64,000 bases of DNA, taken from positions 2,356,001 to 2,420,000 of the forward strand of contig NC_015673.1 in assembly GCF_000177535.2 (NCBI RefSeq), in the 5' to 3' direction. Positions within the stretch are counted from its first letter, which is position 1. Each line of letters begins with the position of its first letter. Source of the stretch: Corynebacterium resistens DSM 45100 (GTDB taxonomy: Bacteria; Actinomycetota; Actinomycetes; Mycobacteriales; Mycobacteriaceae). Of the stretch, positions 9,790 to 18,080 are shown piece by piece. The notes beneath the pieces were generated by a model that was not told the origin of the DNA, searched no databases, and worked only from the letters and a program-made list of their open reading frames with translations. The position numbers were made by a program, and so were the translations under genes.

Positions 9790-10956
9790 CTATTTTTCAG
9801 CGTTATCTCTAAATACTTGGTAGGGAGCTTGCGTGCGTAAAAAGTCACGCATATACGGAAGCTCGAAGTCTACTTTTCCGTAACCAGCACTTTCTATAAT
9901 CTCTGCCTCTATTAGCCTACGACGGTAAGTCCCGGCGTACTGGGAATTAACGTTTAGACGTTCAGAAATAGCGGACATTTTCGAAGGCCCATCATCGACT
10001 GCCATGGCGAGGAGGAAAGCACGGTCCACCTGAGATAAGTCAGAAAACGACGGCTCATGCACCAACTGACCAAGCTTCCGCCGTGCGGCTGGGGCCGCCT
10101 GTTCTGTCGATTCCACAGTGATTGTCTGTGCATCTTTGTTTCTGAAGCATTGTTGCCCCAGCAGTTGAATCATGAAAGGGTACCCTCCGCACTCTCTAAC
10201 TGCTATTTCCAGCGCCTCGGGTTCCCACGCGCACCCCGCATTCAACACCGGCTCTTCAAGTGCACGCCGAACCTCATCGTCGGGAATGAGCCCCAAGTCA
10301 ATACGGTTCGCTCTTCTCAGGAAGGTTACTGGATTTCGTCCTTCCTGGTTTGCAAGCAGCGGTCGGATAGCTTGAGGGATGCCTGCCATTGCTACTGCAA
10401 TTTCCCGATCCTCCCTCACCAGATGTTGAATGGTTGATCCAAACTCAATAACCTCGTCCTGCCGGTAATAGTGCAGTTCATCCACAGTGATTAATAAGCC
10501 AACAGGTTCCTGACCAAGTCGCCGGCTAAGCTCTTCTTGCCAATCAAGGAACTTTGTCAGTGCGAATCTTAAAGTTACATCTGGCTTGTGCTCTTCACTT
10601 TCCGAAAATTGCAGCCCTCCTAGGCTTGGGAGCGTAAGGCCAGTAATTCTCTTCTTGTGAGTCCGCAGAGCATCTTCAGCGAGCCGAAAAAGCGAGTCTC
10701 TAATTCGATCCGTGAAACCCTTGGTCGCTGTCTCCGAGATCACCCACCAGGATTGCTTCTGCGCTTCTTCCTCAAACGCATTGAGCAACACCGTCTTACC
10801 TACACCACGCAAGCCGGTAACTAAAGCGATGCGTTCATGTGTCCCCGGCCCATCCAACAAGGCATCAGTAAAGTCACGTAGCTCTCCCGCGCGACCTGCA
10901 ATATAGGGCGGTGTGGAGCCTAAACTGGCTCGGAAAGGATTTCGCGGGCGATTCAT
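9790..10956 (-). CDS. AAA/STAND-like ATPase with C-terminal winged-helix region
   Basis: A 388-residue ATPase. IAGRAGELRDF precedes Walker A GLRGVGKT (about residues 48-55), and Walker B is LLITVDELH near residue 160, followed by arginine-rich sensor segments. The last 70 residues (AISERLNVNSQYAGTYRRRL onward) look like a winged helix. This is the plan of Orc1/Cdc6-like or STAND ATPases found as single genes in actinobacteria, often accessory. Its role is unknown. A TACCCT box (10963-10968) 6 bases before the ATG suggests leaderless expression, and four 9-bp repeats lie just upstream. Confidence 0.75.
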   Translation of the reverse strand: MNRPRNPFRASLGSTPPYIAGRAGELRDFTDALLDGPGTHERIALVTGLRGVGKTVLLNAFEEEAQKQSWWVISETATKGFTDRIRDSLFRLAEDALRTHKKRITGLTLPSLGGLQFSESEEHKPDVTLRFALTKFLDWQEELSRRLGQEPVGLLITVDELHYYRQDEVIEFGSTIQHLVREDREIAVAMAGIPQAIRPLLANQEGRNPVTFLRRANRIDLGLIPDDEVRRALEEPVLNAGCAWEPEALEIAVRECGGYPFMIQLLGQQCFRNKDAQTITVESTEQAAPAARRKLGQLVHEPSFSDLSQVDRAFLLAMAVDDGPSKMSAISERLNVNSQYAGTYRRRLIEAEIIESAGYGKVDFELPYMRDFLRTQAPYQVFRDNAEK

Positions 10957-10982
10957 GACTTCAGGGTAGCACCGAAGTTTTT

Positions 10983-11018
10983 TGATCTCTTTTAATCTTT
11001 ATGATCTTTATGATCTTT
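10983..11018. repeat. Four tandem 9-bp AT-rich repeats upstream of the ATPase gene
   Basis: The plus strand reads TGATCTCTT, TTAATCTTT, ATGATCTTT, ATGATCTTT in a row; the last two are identical. The array starts 15 bp upstream of the putative -10 box of the ATPase gene, that is across its -35 region. Its spacing is close to one helical turn, so it could be an operator bound by an oligomer, but no binder is known. Confidence 0.6.
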
Positions 11019-11056
11019 GGTGCGGCCCCATCTGCCAGTTCTACGCCAAACAGCGT

Positions 11057-12766
11057 TTAGAGCTGCCGTTTTGCATTCGGCGCTGCTTGTTCAGGGCTCA
11101 GCGCGTAGGTCTTGCCAGGGTTCAAGATGCCCGCGGGATCCAGCTCGCGCTTCACAGCTTGGAGCATTGCGATCCCCAGTCCGCCGACTTCGAGCCCCAT
11201 CCACGGCAAGTGGTCAGTACCGACGGCGTGGTGGTGGGTCACGGTGCCATTGTGGGTTGCCATCGCCTCTGACGCCGCCGTCTTTGCCTTCTTCCAGCGC
11301 TCCTCAGGGTTTTCGCCAGCATCGGCGACAACGGTGAAGTACAAGGAACAGCCCTCGGCATAGACATGAGAAACATGACACATGATCAAGGCCGGCGAAC
11401 CATCCGCAACCAATGCGCGAGACAGAGCATTGCCCACGGCTTTCTTCAATCGCGGCACATTAGACCAATCCGTTGCGGTTTCCAAGGTCTCGCACAAGGC
11501 TCCCGCATCGATGAGCGAATCGCGCAGGACCGGCGCGCCAAAGCGCCCTTGTTCCCACTTCCGGGCGGGACCCTCGCCGAGAGAAACTCCACCATGAGCC
11601 AACATAATTGCGCGTGTCTCCGCATGACGGGATTGCGCATGTTGGGTGGTGCCTTCGAAAACGGTCAGCGCCAAACATCCGGTGTGCTGGGATTCATCTT
11701 GTTCCCCGATGTTGTCTGTGCTTGTCAGGTTCACACTGGATTCGATCTCATCCGACAAACGCATGACCGTCGGGCCGGCTCCGGTTTGTTCCACATCCCG
11801 CAGAGCATTCACACCATCTATGAACGTTGGGAAGCTAAATGCTTCATACAACTTGGTTTCTGGAATTGGGTGAACCCGAACGCGCACCTTGGTGATAATG
11901 CCCAAAGTGCCCTCCGAACCGAGGAATAGCTGCTTCAATGCCGGCCCCGCGGCAGTCGCCGGGGAAGCCTGCCCAGCTTCAATAATGCCTTTCGGGGTGA
12001 CCACGGTCAGGGAGCGGACCATGTCATCGAAACGGCCATATCCCGCGGAGTTCTGCCCAGAACTGCGGGTCGCGGCGAAGCCACCAATCGTAGCGTAGGG
12101 GAAAGATTGTGGGAAGTGGCCAAGCTGCAATCCCTCTTCGCTCAGCAGCATTTCCGCATGCGGGCCGGATAGCCCCGCACCCAGCGTTGCCAAGCCCGAT
12201 ACCGGATCCACGTCTTCCAATTGATCGAAGCGAGCCAAGTCCAAACTGATGACTGCGCGATGGCCACCGTCAACGGGATTCAAGCCGCCCACGACGGAAG
12301 TTCCGCCACCAAAAGGCACAACTGCGATCTTTTCCTTCGTGCAGTACTCCAAAATGCTCAGCACTTCGTCATCGGTGGCGGGTGCAACCACCATATCCGG
12401 AGCAGCTATTTCCCCATCAGTACGCCAATCCAGCAGATCCAGATAGCTCTTCCCACGGGCGCGGGGCATACGCTGCTCGTCATCGGATGAGACGAAGGCC
12501 TCGCCAACAATTTCTGCAAAAGCAGTGCGGTCCGCCTCGGTTGTGCGGGGGGCGGACAGTTGAATGCGGGCAGCGGGGCGTCGAGGTAAAGAACCCTGCA
12601 CGCCCAGTAGTTGGCCGAGCATCTTTTTGATGGAATCGCTCAGAGGCTTAGCTTCATCTTCCGTACCCCAGAGATTGAAAACCATCGGAGGCACCGGCAG
12701 CGAATTATGCGGTGCGCGATCGATAGCGGGATTGGAAACCTGATCGGCCCTGTGGTTGTCACTCAT
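11057..12766 (-). CDS. FAD-binding oxidase, alkyl-dihydroxyacetonephosphate synthase-like
   Basis: A 569-residue FAD_binding_4 (PCMH-type) flavoprotein. The FAD domain shows VVPFGGGTSVVGG near residue 150 and FLGSEGTLGIIT near 285; the C-terminal domain carries HHHAVGTDHLPW, which matches the His-rich motif of alkyl-DHAP synthases, and ends in the LDPAGILNPGK segment common to glycolate/D-lactate oxidase relatives. Actinobacterial members are often next to glpD, as here. Ether-lipid synthesis is not established in this genus, so an oxidase of a hydroxy acid or glycerol derivative is equally possible. A TAAACT box 7 bases before the ATG supports this start and leaderless expression. Confidence 0.8.
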   Translation of the reverse strand: MSDNHRADQVSNPAIDRAPHNSLPVPPMVFNLWGTEDEAKPLSDSIKKMLGQLLGVQGSLPRRPAARIQLSAPRTTEADRTAFAEIVGEAFVSSDDEQRMPRARGKSYLDLLDWRTDGEIAAPDMVVAPATDDEVLSILEYCTKEKIAVVPFGGGTSVVGGLNPVDGGHRAVISLDLARFDQLEDVDPVSGLATLGAGLSGPHAEMLLSEEGLQLGHFPQSFPYATIGGFAATRSSGQNSAGYGRFDDMVRSLTVVTPKGIIEAGQASPATAAGPALKQLFLGSEGTLGIITKVRVRVHPIPETKLYEAFSFPTFIDGVNALRDVEQTGAGPTVMRLSDEIESSVNLTSTDNIGEQDESQHTGCLALTVFEGTTQHAQSRHAETRAIMLAHGGVSLGEGPARKWEQGRFGAPVLRDSLIDAGALCETLETATDWSNVPRLKKAVGNALSRALVADGSPALIMCHVSHVYAEGCSLYFTVVADAGENPEERWKKAKTAASEAMATHNGTVTHHHAVGTDHLPWMGLEVGGLGIAMLQAVKRELDPAGILNPGKTYALSPEQAAPNAKRQL

Positions 12767-12802
12767 GCTCGTCAGTTTACTGACTGGAGTACGTTAAAGA
12801 TT
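12767..12802. promoter_or_regulatory. 36-bp divergent promoter region with inverted repeat
   Basis: Only 36 bp separate the start codons of the FAD oxidase (minus) and glpD (plus). Minus-strand TAAACT (12774-12779) is 7 bases from its ATG and plus-strand TACGTT (12790-12795) is 7 bases from the glpD ATG. The perfect inverted repeat GTCAGT-TT-ACTGAC (12771-12784) covers the minus-strand -10 box and lies where the plus-strand -35/spacer would be, so one regulator could control both genes. Confidence 0.6.
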
Positions 12803-14545
12803 ATGAATCGCATTGCCAATGCTACTTTTCTGGCTAATCAAACAACCCGAGCCATGCGAGGCTACGAGCGTTCTCACGAGGCTTCATTCAGCTACGAAGG
12901 AGCCACTCTCTCACCACAGCGACATGCCAAGTTGCTGGAAAAATTGCGCGCCGGAACAAAGCCGCAAGGCAGCGCCGAATCTAGCGCGCCCCACTATGAC
13001 TTAGTGGTGATCGGCGCCGGAGTTACCGGAGCAGGTGTAGCACTGGATGCGTCCACACGCGGATTAAGCGTGCTTCTGGTGGACAAAGAAGATTTAGCAT
13101 TCGGTACATCCCGCTGGTCTTCGAAGCTGGCTCACGGCGGTTTGCGTTATCTAGCCAGCGGAAACGTTGGTATTGCCCGGCGCAGCGCGGTAGAGCGTGG
13201 CATCCTCATGGAAGTCACGGCCCCGCACCTCACACGTGCCCTGGGGCAGGTAGTTCCCGTGATGTCGAAATTCTCCGCATTGAATAATGTGCTGCCGCGC
13301 TTGGGATTTTTCGCTGGCGATGCGCTGCGTATTGCTGCGGGCACGTCAGGCAAGACGTTGCCGCGCTCCCGGACGATTTCAGCTCGACGAGTCGCGGAGC
13401 TGTGCCCTGCCGTCGATCGTCGCAATGTGAAGTTCGGCTACCTCAATTATGACGGTCAACTTATTGATGACGCCGCCTTGGTCACCGCGCTCGCGCGCAC
13501 GGCTGGGGGTTTCGGCGCTGATGTATTGACGCACTGCCGGTCGGAATCCGTGGATGATCTGCGCGGTAACGGCTCGGTTAATTCAGCTGGCGGGAATGCT
13601 GCCGTCCACCTCAATGTAGAGGGTGAAATTCTTACTGTGAATGCCTCCGCGGTGGTGAACGCCACCGGTGTGTGGGCAGGTGATCTGGATGCGACCGTGA
13701 AGGTCACACCGTCCCGCGGCACCCATTTAGTCGTTACCGCTGAGAAGCTGGGGAACCCCGAAGGCGCGCTGACCGTGCCTGTACCCGGCGCGACCAATCG
13801 CTTCTGCTTTATCCTGCCTACCCAGTTGGGGCGTTGCTACATCGGTTTGACCGATGAACAAGCGGAACTCGAGGACGTGCCCACCGCACCCGAGGAGGAT
13901 GTGCAGTGGATTCTGGACGTGGTGAACCAGGCGCTGCTGGTAGACCTGACCACGGATGATGTGATTGGCACGTTCGCTGGACTGCGTCCGTTGGTGGAGT
14001 TCGCGGAGCCGGGCAAGGTGGCGTCGAACCAAGAAAACAGTGCGAACGACGAGAAACACACCGCGGATCTGTCGCGCGAACATGCGATTTTGGTGCGTGG
14101 TCCGCTGGTAACAGTGACCGGCGGCAAGTTGACCGAGTACCGACTGATGGCCGAGCAGACGGTGGATCGGGTGCTGGCGGAAGGTCTGATCACGAGGGCG
14201 GATATCGGTCCGTGTGTAACGAAGGAGACACCGCTGATTGGTGCACCTGCGAGGCCCGAGCAGACCGCGGCGTTCAGGATGTCCGATGAATCGATGGGCG
14301 CGGCAGCTACCGCGGAAACGAACAGCGATGCAGATCCGGGCAGCTCGATTGCGCGCCCCGATGAACCAGTGGTTCCAGGGCTTGCGGTAACTCGTGGGCA
14401 GCTGAGCTTCGCAGTGACCCACGAGGGCGCGCGGACGGTATCCGATATTTTGGATCGTCGCACGCGAATCGGGTTGGTGCCGGCGGATCGCGCGGCGGCG
14501 GAACCGGTAGCGCGGGAGGTACTCGCAGCAGCAGGGTTGGGTTAG
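12803..14545 (+). CDS. glpD: Glycerol-3-phosphate dehydrogenase (FAD-dependent)
   Basis: A 580-residue FAD enzyme oxidising glycerol-3-phosphate to dihydroxyacetone phosphate and passing electrons to the quinone pool. The dinucleotide-binding motif VVIGAGVTGAGVALDA is near residue 70, and the family signature GTSRWSSKLAHGGLRYL follows. TGVWAGDL and the C-terminal helical domain (EGARTVSDILDRRTRIGL) are also typical. The ATG at 12803 is set by the TACGTT box 7 bases upstream; longer in-frame starts run into the divergent gene. Length is normal. Pairing with an alkyl-DHAP-synthase-like oxidase points to shared control of three-carbon or glycerolipid metabolism. Confidence 0.92.
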   Translation: MNRIANATFLANQTTRAMRGYERSHEASFSYEGATLSPQRHAKLLEKLRAGTKPQGSAESSAPHYDLVVIGAGVTGAGVALDASTRGLSVLLVDKEDLAFGTSRWSSKLAHGGLRYLASGNVGIARRSAVERGILMEVTAPHLTRALGQVVPVMSKFSALNNVLPRLGFFAGDALRIAAGTSGKTLPRSRTISARRVAELCPAVDRRNVKFGYLNYDGQLIDDAALVTALARTAGGFGADVLTHCRSESVDDLRGNGSVNSAGGNAAVHLNVEGEILTVNASAVVNATGVWAGDLDATVKVTPSRGTHLVVTAEKLGNPEGALTVPVPGATNRFCFILPTQLGRCYIGLTDEQAELEDVPTAPEEDVQWILDVVNQALLVDLTTDDVIGTFAGLRPLVEFAEPGKVASNQENSANDEKHTADLSREHAILVRGPLVTVTGGKLTEYRLMAEQTVDRVLAEGLITRADIGPCVTKETPLIGAPARPEQTAAFRMSDESMGAAATAETNSDADPGSSIARPDEPVVPGLAVTRGQLSFAVTHEGARTVSDILDRRTRIGLVPADRAAAEPVAREVLAAAGLG

Positions 14546-14631
14546 ACACACAGCTGGTACTGATCAAGCGAACGGCAAGGCCGTGGCACCGAAGGCCTTC
14601 GTCAAACGATCAACTGTCATAGAATCGACCA

Positions 14632-15252
14632 ATGCAAATTTCGCGTCCTGCAACGATATCAATCATCCTGTTCGAGGGATTCGAACTTCTCGACGTGTTT
14701 GGCCCAGCGGAGGTGTTTTCACATACGCCCGGCTTGTCGCAACAATTTTTGTCCCCTGATGGACAGCCTGTAGCTAGCTCTCAAGGGGTACAGGTAATCC
14801 CGGATGGCGCTTACGCCTCTCATGAGGGCGATACCATTTTGATTCCAGGAGGAGCCGGAACACGTTCTTTGGTGAACGACCCAGGGTTTCTCGAACAACT
14901 GAAAACATTAGTTGAATCCTCTAACATCGTGTGCTCTGTATGCACAGGATCAGCGCTGCTCGCCGCCACAGGTGCCCTAGATGGATACTCCGCAACCAGC
15001 AATAAGTCTGCGTGGGAGTGGGCTAGCTCGTTTGGTGCCGACATCACCTGGCAGAGATCGGCCCGATGGGTTCACGATCGCGACCGATGGACGTCATCGG
15101 GAGTAGCCGCAGGTACAGACATGGCTGTGGCGTTCGTTGCTAAGTTCTTTGGCCACGGCACTGCACACAAAGTCGCGCACGACATAGAACTCACGGTAAA
15201 CGAGGATCCTTCAAACGATCCTTTTGCAAAGGAGCCCACCTCATCCTCATGA
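14632..15252 (+). CDS. DJ-1/PfpI family protein (isonitrile hydratase-like)
   Basis: A 206-residue member of the DJ-1/PfpI superfamily. ILFEGFELLDVFGPAEVF is the typical N-terminal segment of the AraC-domain or isonitrile-hydratase branch, and VCSVCTGSALLAATG is the nucleophile elbow with the conserved cysteine. There is no DNA-binding extension, so it is an enzyme-like stand-alone member of unknown substrate. A TAGAAT box (14620-14625) sits 6 bases before the ATG. It is the last chromosomal gene before the genomic island, whose left end begins 17 bases after its stop codon. Confidence 0.85.
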   Translation: MQISRPATISIILFEGFELLDVFGPAEVFSHTPGLSQQFLSPDGQPVASSQGVQVIPDGAYASHEGDTILIPGGAGTRSLVNDPGFLEQLKTLVESSNIVCSVCTGSALLAATGALDGYSATSNKSAWEWASSFGADITWQRSARWVHDRDRWTSSGVAAGTDMAVAFVAKFFGHGTAHKVAHDIELTVNEDPSNDPFAKEPTSSS

Positions 15253-15267
15253 GGATCAAGGGCATAC

Positions 15268-15306
15268 TGACCCGCCACCGCCTTACTGCTGGTGACGGGT
15301 CATTTT
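15268..15306 (+). terminator. Rho-independent terminator (captured tRNA-Thr terminator copy)
   Basis: A stem of TGACCCGCCACC and GGTGACGGGTCA (11 of 12 pairs) with an 11-base loop is followed by ATTTT on the plus strand, directly after the DJ-1 gene. The same hairpin lies next to the intact tRNA-Thr at 25171-25200, so this copy was displaced by the island insertion and may now end the DJ-1 transcript. Confidence 0.7.
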
Positions 15307-15350
15307 GGAACCGCTTGTGAGAATCGAACTCGCGACCTTTTCATTAAGAG
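15270..15350. repeat. Left attachment-site repeat: displaced 3' half of tRNA-Thr
   Basis: These 81 bp match 25171-25251 in the same orientation with 5 mismatches. They contain the last 45 bases of the minus-strand tRNA-Thr, from the anticodon loop through CCA, plus the tRNA terminator. Identity stops exactly in the anticodon loop. This is the expected product of integration into a tRNA gene, with the intact gene kept at the other end. The anticodon base is mutated here (TTAAGAG against TTACGAG), so this copy is non-functional. Confidence 0.85.
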
Positions 15351-15655
15351 CCAAATCCCCGTTCGGGAAAGCAAGGATCTCGCGGGCTTGTGCAGAATAT
15401 CGCGTTCTTCGCGCAGTTGAGAGACTTCCTTTTCTAGCTGGCGAAACCGTTCGGAATCATTCGCTGCTTGGGCATTATCATGCACGGCTTTAATGCGCGC
15501 ACGTCTTCCGGTGCCGTGCTTCTTGATCCAAGAATGAAGCGAGGCACGGTTGATCCCAAGCTGTGTTGATACTGCGTTCAGTGAGAGGTCCTCATTGTTT
15601 TCTTAGGGAGCCACGGCATCGCATTTGAACTGTTCGGAGTACTAGACATGGTGGT
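15351..15655 (-). pseudogene. IS3-family OrfA remnant
   Basis: Reading the minus strand gives YSEQFKCDAVA, an in-frame stop, then ENNEDLSLNAVSTQLGINRA (helix-turn-helix) and a coiled-coil leucine zipper QLEKEVSQLREERDIL, which is the layout of an IS3-family OrfA. The start codon is one base out of frame, the stop interrupts it, and the C terminus is diverged or cut at the tRNA repeat. On its upstream side (about 15695-15720) GTCTGGACC...TGGTGGACACC looks like an IS3 terminal repeat. No matching OrfB follows, so the element is dead. Confidence 0.7.
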
Positions 15656-15699
15656 AGGTTACCTTTCTTCCCAGCTCGACTGGGATGGATATCAGGTGT

Positions 15700-16002
15700 C
15701 CACCAAAAAAGGTCCAGACCCTTTCATTAACCGGGCTGTCTTGCCGCGACCAATATAAAAAACCTTCACGGTTCATCACGTGCCATAGTGTGCGGATGCC
15801 GTAGACCGAGAAATTCTCCGCATGGACGCGTTGCATCTCCGGGGATGAGCAGGGCAGTGCTTAAGGTCCTTGCACTGAGAACGCGTGTGGTGGCTTTTTG
15901 GTAGCCACGTGAGGTGATGATTCGACGATCTGCTTGCTTAAAGACTCGGCAGATGGCCTCGACCCCAACCTGATCTTTGTACGTGTCGATGTAGGAGATC
16001 AT
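15700..16002 (-). pseudogene. IS3-family OrfB, N-terminal fragment with two frameshifts
   Basis: The minus strand encodes MISYIDTYKDQVGVEAICRV, the usual OrfB N terminus, then after a one-base shift near 15840 QRVHAENFSVYGIRTLWHVM, and after a second shift at a T run the expected RDKTARLM-like segment. The DDE catalytic core is missing because another IS3 end begins at about 15720. This fragment belongs to a different IS3 copy from the OrfA remnant below it, since OrfB lies upstream of OrfA here, the reverse of the normal order. Confidence 0.7.
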
Positions 16003-16080
16003 GTGGTCGTGGGTTGGTCGAGTTCCACAGCAAAAAGCCGATGCAGTCTTAACAATCCCGTTTGCTCGTTTCAGCTCACG

Positions 16081-16088
16081 GCTTCTGG
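16081..16088. repeat. Target-site duplication of the IS256-family element (left copy)
   Basis: GCTTCTGG here is repeated at 17530-17537 directly after the right end of the element. An 8-bp duplication is the normal signature of IS256-family transposition. Both copies lie within an IS3 OrfA remnant on the minus strand. Confidence 0.8.
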
Positions 16089-17529
16089 GGGAGTGTCAGG
16101 AAGTTTGTGTGTGAGGCTCTGATCTAGAAGGAGTTTCACCGATAATGACTACGGTGTCACCGAAGAAAGGCCATGACCCGGCGAGGGTCAACGAGATCAC
16201 CGAGAAGCTGATGGAAAATCCTGAGCTCGCCAGCTTGAAAAGCGAGCTGTCGACGTCCGCTGATGATGCCAGCGATTTGGTCAAAGGCCTGTTGCAGGCA
16301 TCGATCAACGCTGGTCTGCAGGCGGAGATGGATGCGCATTTGGGCTACGGACATTCCGACCGTAAAACCAAAGCCCAGGTTGAACCCACACACGGCGGCA
16401 ATCACCGCAACGGGTCGTATACCAAGACCGTCCATTCTGGCTATGGCGCAGTGGAAGTGACCGTGCCCAGGGATCGTGCTGGCACGTTTACCCCGAAGAT
16501 GGTGCCCAAGGGAGCACGCCGGCTGACAGAGCTCGACGACATGATCGTCTCGCTGTATGCCGGTGGGATGACGGTGCGCGATATTCAGCACCACCTTACG
16601 ACCACGCTTGGGGTGGATGTGAGCCCGGATACGATCAGCACGATTACCGATGCGGTGTTAGACGAGGTCATGATCTGGCAGAACCGCCAGCTCGACGAGT
16701 TTTACCCGGTGATCTTCCTCGACGCGCTCCGCGTCAAAATCCGTGACGGTCACCGCGTGGTCAACAAAGCCTGTTACATGGCTGTTGGCATCGACATCGA
16801 CGGCATCAAGCACATCTTGGGATTGTGGATCGCTGAAAATGAAGGCGCCGCATTCTGGGCATCGGTGTGCGCGGATCTGGCCAACCGCGGTGTCCAAGAC
16901 GTGTTCATCGTCTGCTGCGACGGGCTGAAAGGCCTGCCGGAAGCCGTGGAGGCAACCTGGCCAAATTCCATGGTGCAAACCTGCATCGTGCACCTGATTC
17001 GGGCTGCGAACCGGTGGGTGTCCTACCAGGACCGCAAATCTGTCTCCCGGGCGCTGCGTGAGGTCTACACGGCCGCAAACGAGGACACCGCTCGTGCTGG
17101 ATTAGATGCTTTCGAGGCCTCAGAATTGGGCCAAAAATACCCGCAGTCGGTCAAAGTCTGGCGCGACGCGCGGGGGCGGTTCATACCGTTTCTGCAGTTC
17201 CCGCCGGCGGCACGCCGGGTGCTCTACACCACCAACTCGATCGAATCGCTCAACGCTGAACTACGTAAAGCTACCCGTAACCGCGGGCAATTCCCGAACG
17301 ATACTGCGGCGCTGAAGACGCTGTGGCTGATGATCTGCAATATCGAGGACAAGCGCGCTGCCCAGCGAGCGAAGAAAGCGAAACGCGACATCGAATGCAA
17401 CGGCTAAATTGAAGGAGCGAAAGCCACCGGATGGAAACAAGCCATCAACCAACTAGCCGTGGCTTACCCTGACCGATTCGCGGATTACTTGTAAACCAAG
17501 CCCCCGCACACAAACAATCGGACACCCTC
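16089..17529 (+). mobile_element. IS256-family insertion sequence, complete with terminal repeats
   Basis: The element is 1441 bp long. Its left end GGGAGTGTCAGGAAGTTTGT and the reverse complement of its right end GAGGGTGTCCGATTGTTTGT are imperfect inverted repeats of about 30 bp. An 8-bp direct duplication GCTTCTGG flanks it. It holds one transposase gene with a premature stop. It sits inside the C-terminal part of an IS3 OrfA remnant, so it is younger than that element. Confidence 0.85.
16145..17494 (+). pseudogene. IS256-family transposase with in-frame stop
   Basis: The frame runs 420 codons to a TAA at 17405-17407 and then continues in the same frame for 28 more codons (IEGAKATGWKQAINQLAVAY and on) to a second TAA at 17492-17494, giving the normal family length of about 449. 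The catalytic DDE residues are present before the stop: FLDALRVKIRD, VCCDGLKGLPEA and NSIESLNAELRKATR. A single base change (for example AAA to TAA) would explain the break. The shortened protein lacks only its last helix, so it is not certain that activity is lost. Confidence 0.8.
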
Positions 17530-17650
17530 GCTTCTGGGCGCAGACGATTGAGTTCTTCTTCCATCCGGCGCCATTGCTAGCAAGTGGTAGTGCTCTGCGA
17601 GTGAACGTTCTGGATGCATAGCGCGTGCTTCGAGCAACCGCCTCAATCAC
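17530..17650 (-). pseudogene. IS3-family OrfA remnant, part upstream of the IS256 insertion
   Basis: On the minus strand this stretch reads MEEELNRLRPE up to the target duplication; on the other side of the IS256 element the minus strand continues at 16088 with SRELKRANGIVKTASAF, the C-terminal end of OrfA, and then the OrfB start at 16002. Joining the two sides restores an OrfA-like leucine-zipper region, though with a frameshift. The remnant degrades beyond about 17640. Confidence 0.55.
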
Positions 17651-17734
17651 CGCACCTCACTGTCGCCACTATCCACGCTTCACCCCGTCATGTGTCTGCG
17701 CTCGCGTGCCCTACCCCGCTGGTCCGCTATCGCT

Positions 17735-17770
17735 ACGGGCAAGTAGCCAGGTGGATGCAGTGTTGTCGAT
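17735..17770 (+). repeat. Left arm of a perfect 36-bp inverted repeat bracketing the MMPL-RibB-MarR cassette
   Basis: The reverse complement of these 36 bases is identical, base for base, to 23374-23409. The next base on each side differs, so the match has sharp edges. The arms are 5.6 kb apart and enclose the whole five-gene cassette and a small gene fragment. The 15-mer CTATCGCTACGGGCA overlaps this arm and occurs again, in the same orientation, just outside the right arm. Confidence 0.75.
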
Positions 17771-17794
17771 ACGTGCGCGTGGCGTAGCGAAATA

Positions 17795-17962
17795 TCACCC
17801 AAACACCAACATCGCTCCATCCGGAATGTCCAGAAGGCTGCCCAGGATCACTTCATCATGCTGCTCAGTAGAAGCAAACCCACGCAACTCCGAAACTAAA
17901 CGATGACCTAGATAAAGGTTGGGCACTGTCCAGAAACCTACGCCTACGAACAACCACTTCCA
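17795..17962 (-). pseudogene. Short open frame, probable C-terminal fragment of an unknown gene
   Basis: The minus strand has a 55-codon open frame starting WKWLFVGVGFWTVPNLYLGH and ending GAMLVFG before a stop. No ATG or convincing ribosome binding site precedes it; only an internal TTG could start it. It looks like the tail of a longer protein, but I do not recognise the family. The rest of 17650-18080 shows no gene. Confidence 0.35.
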
Positions 17963-18080
17963 TCAGTCATACCGTTCCAACATTCCAACTTCCTCAACGC
18001 ATCGCATACCTACGCACGTCTAGTCGTTGTCCGAGGAATGCATCAGTTGCACTGGGTAGATGTTCACAATGTCAGCGTTA

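Noticed and set aside
13727..14551. Minus-strand open frames opposite glpD
   Set aside because: They are shadows of the glpD coding frame with no start signals or recognisable domains.
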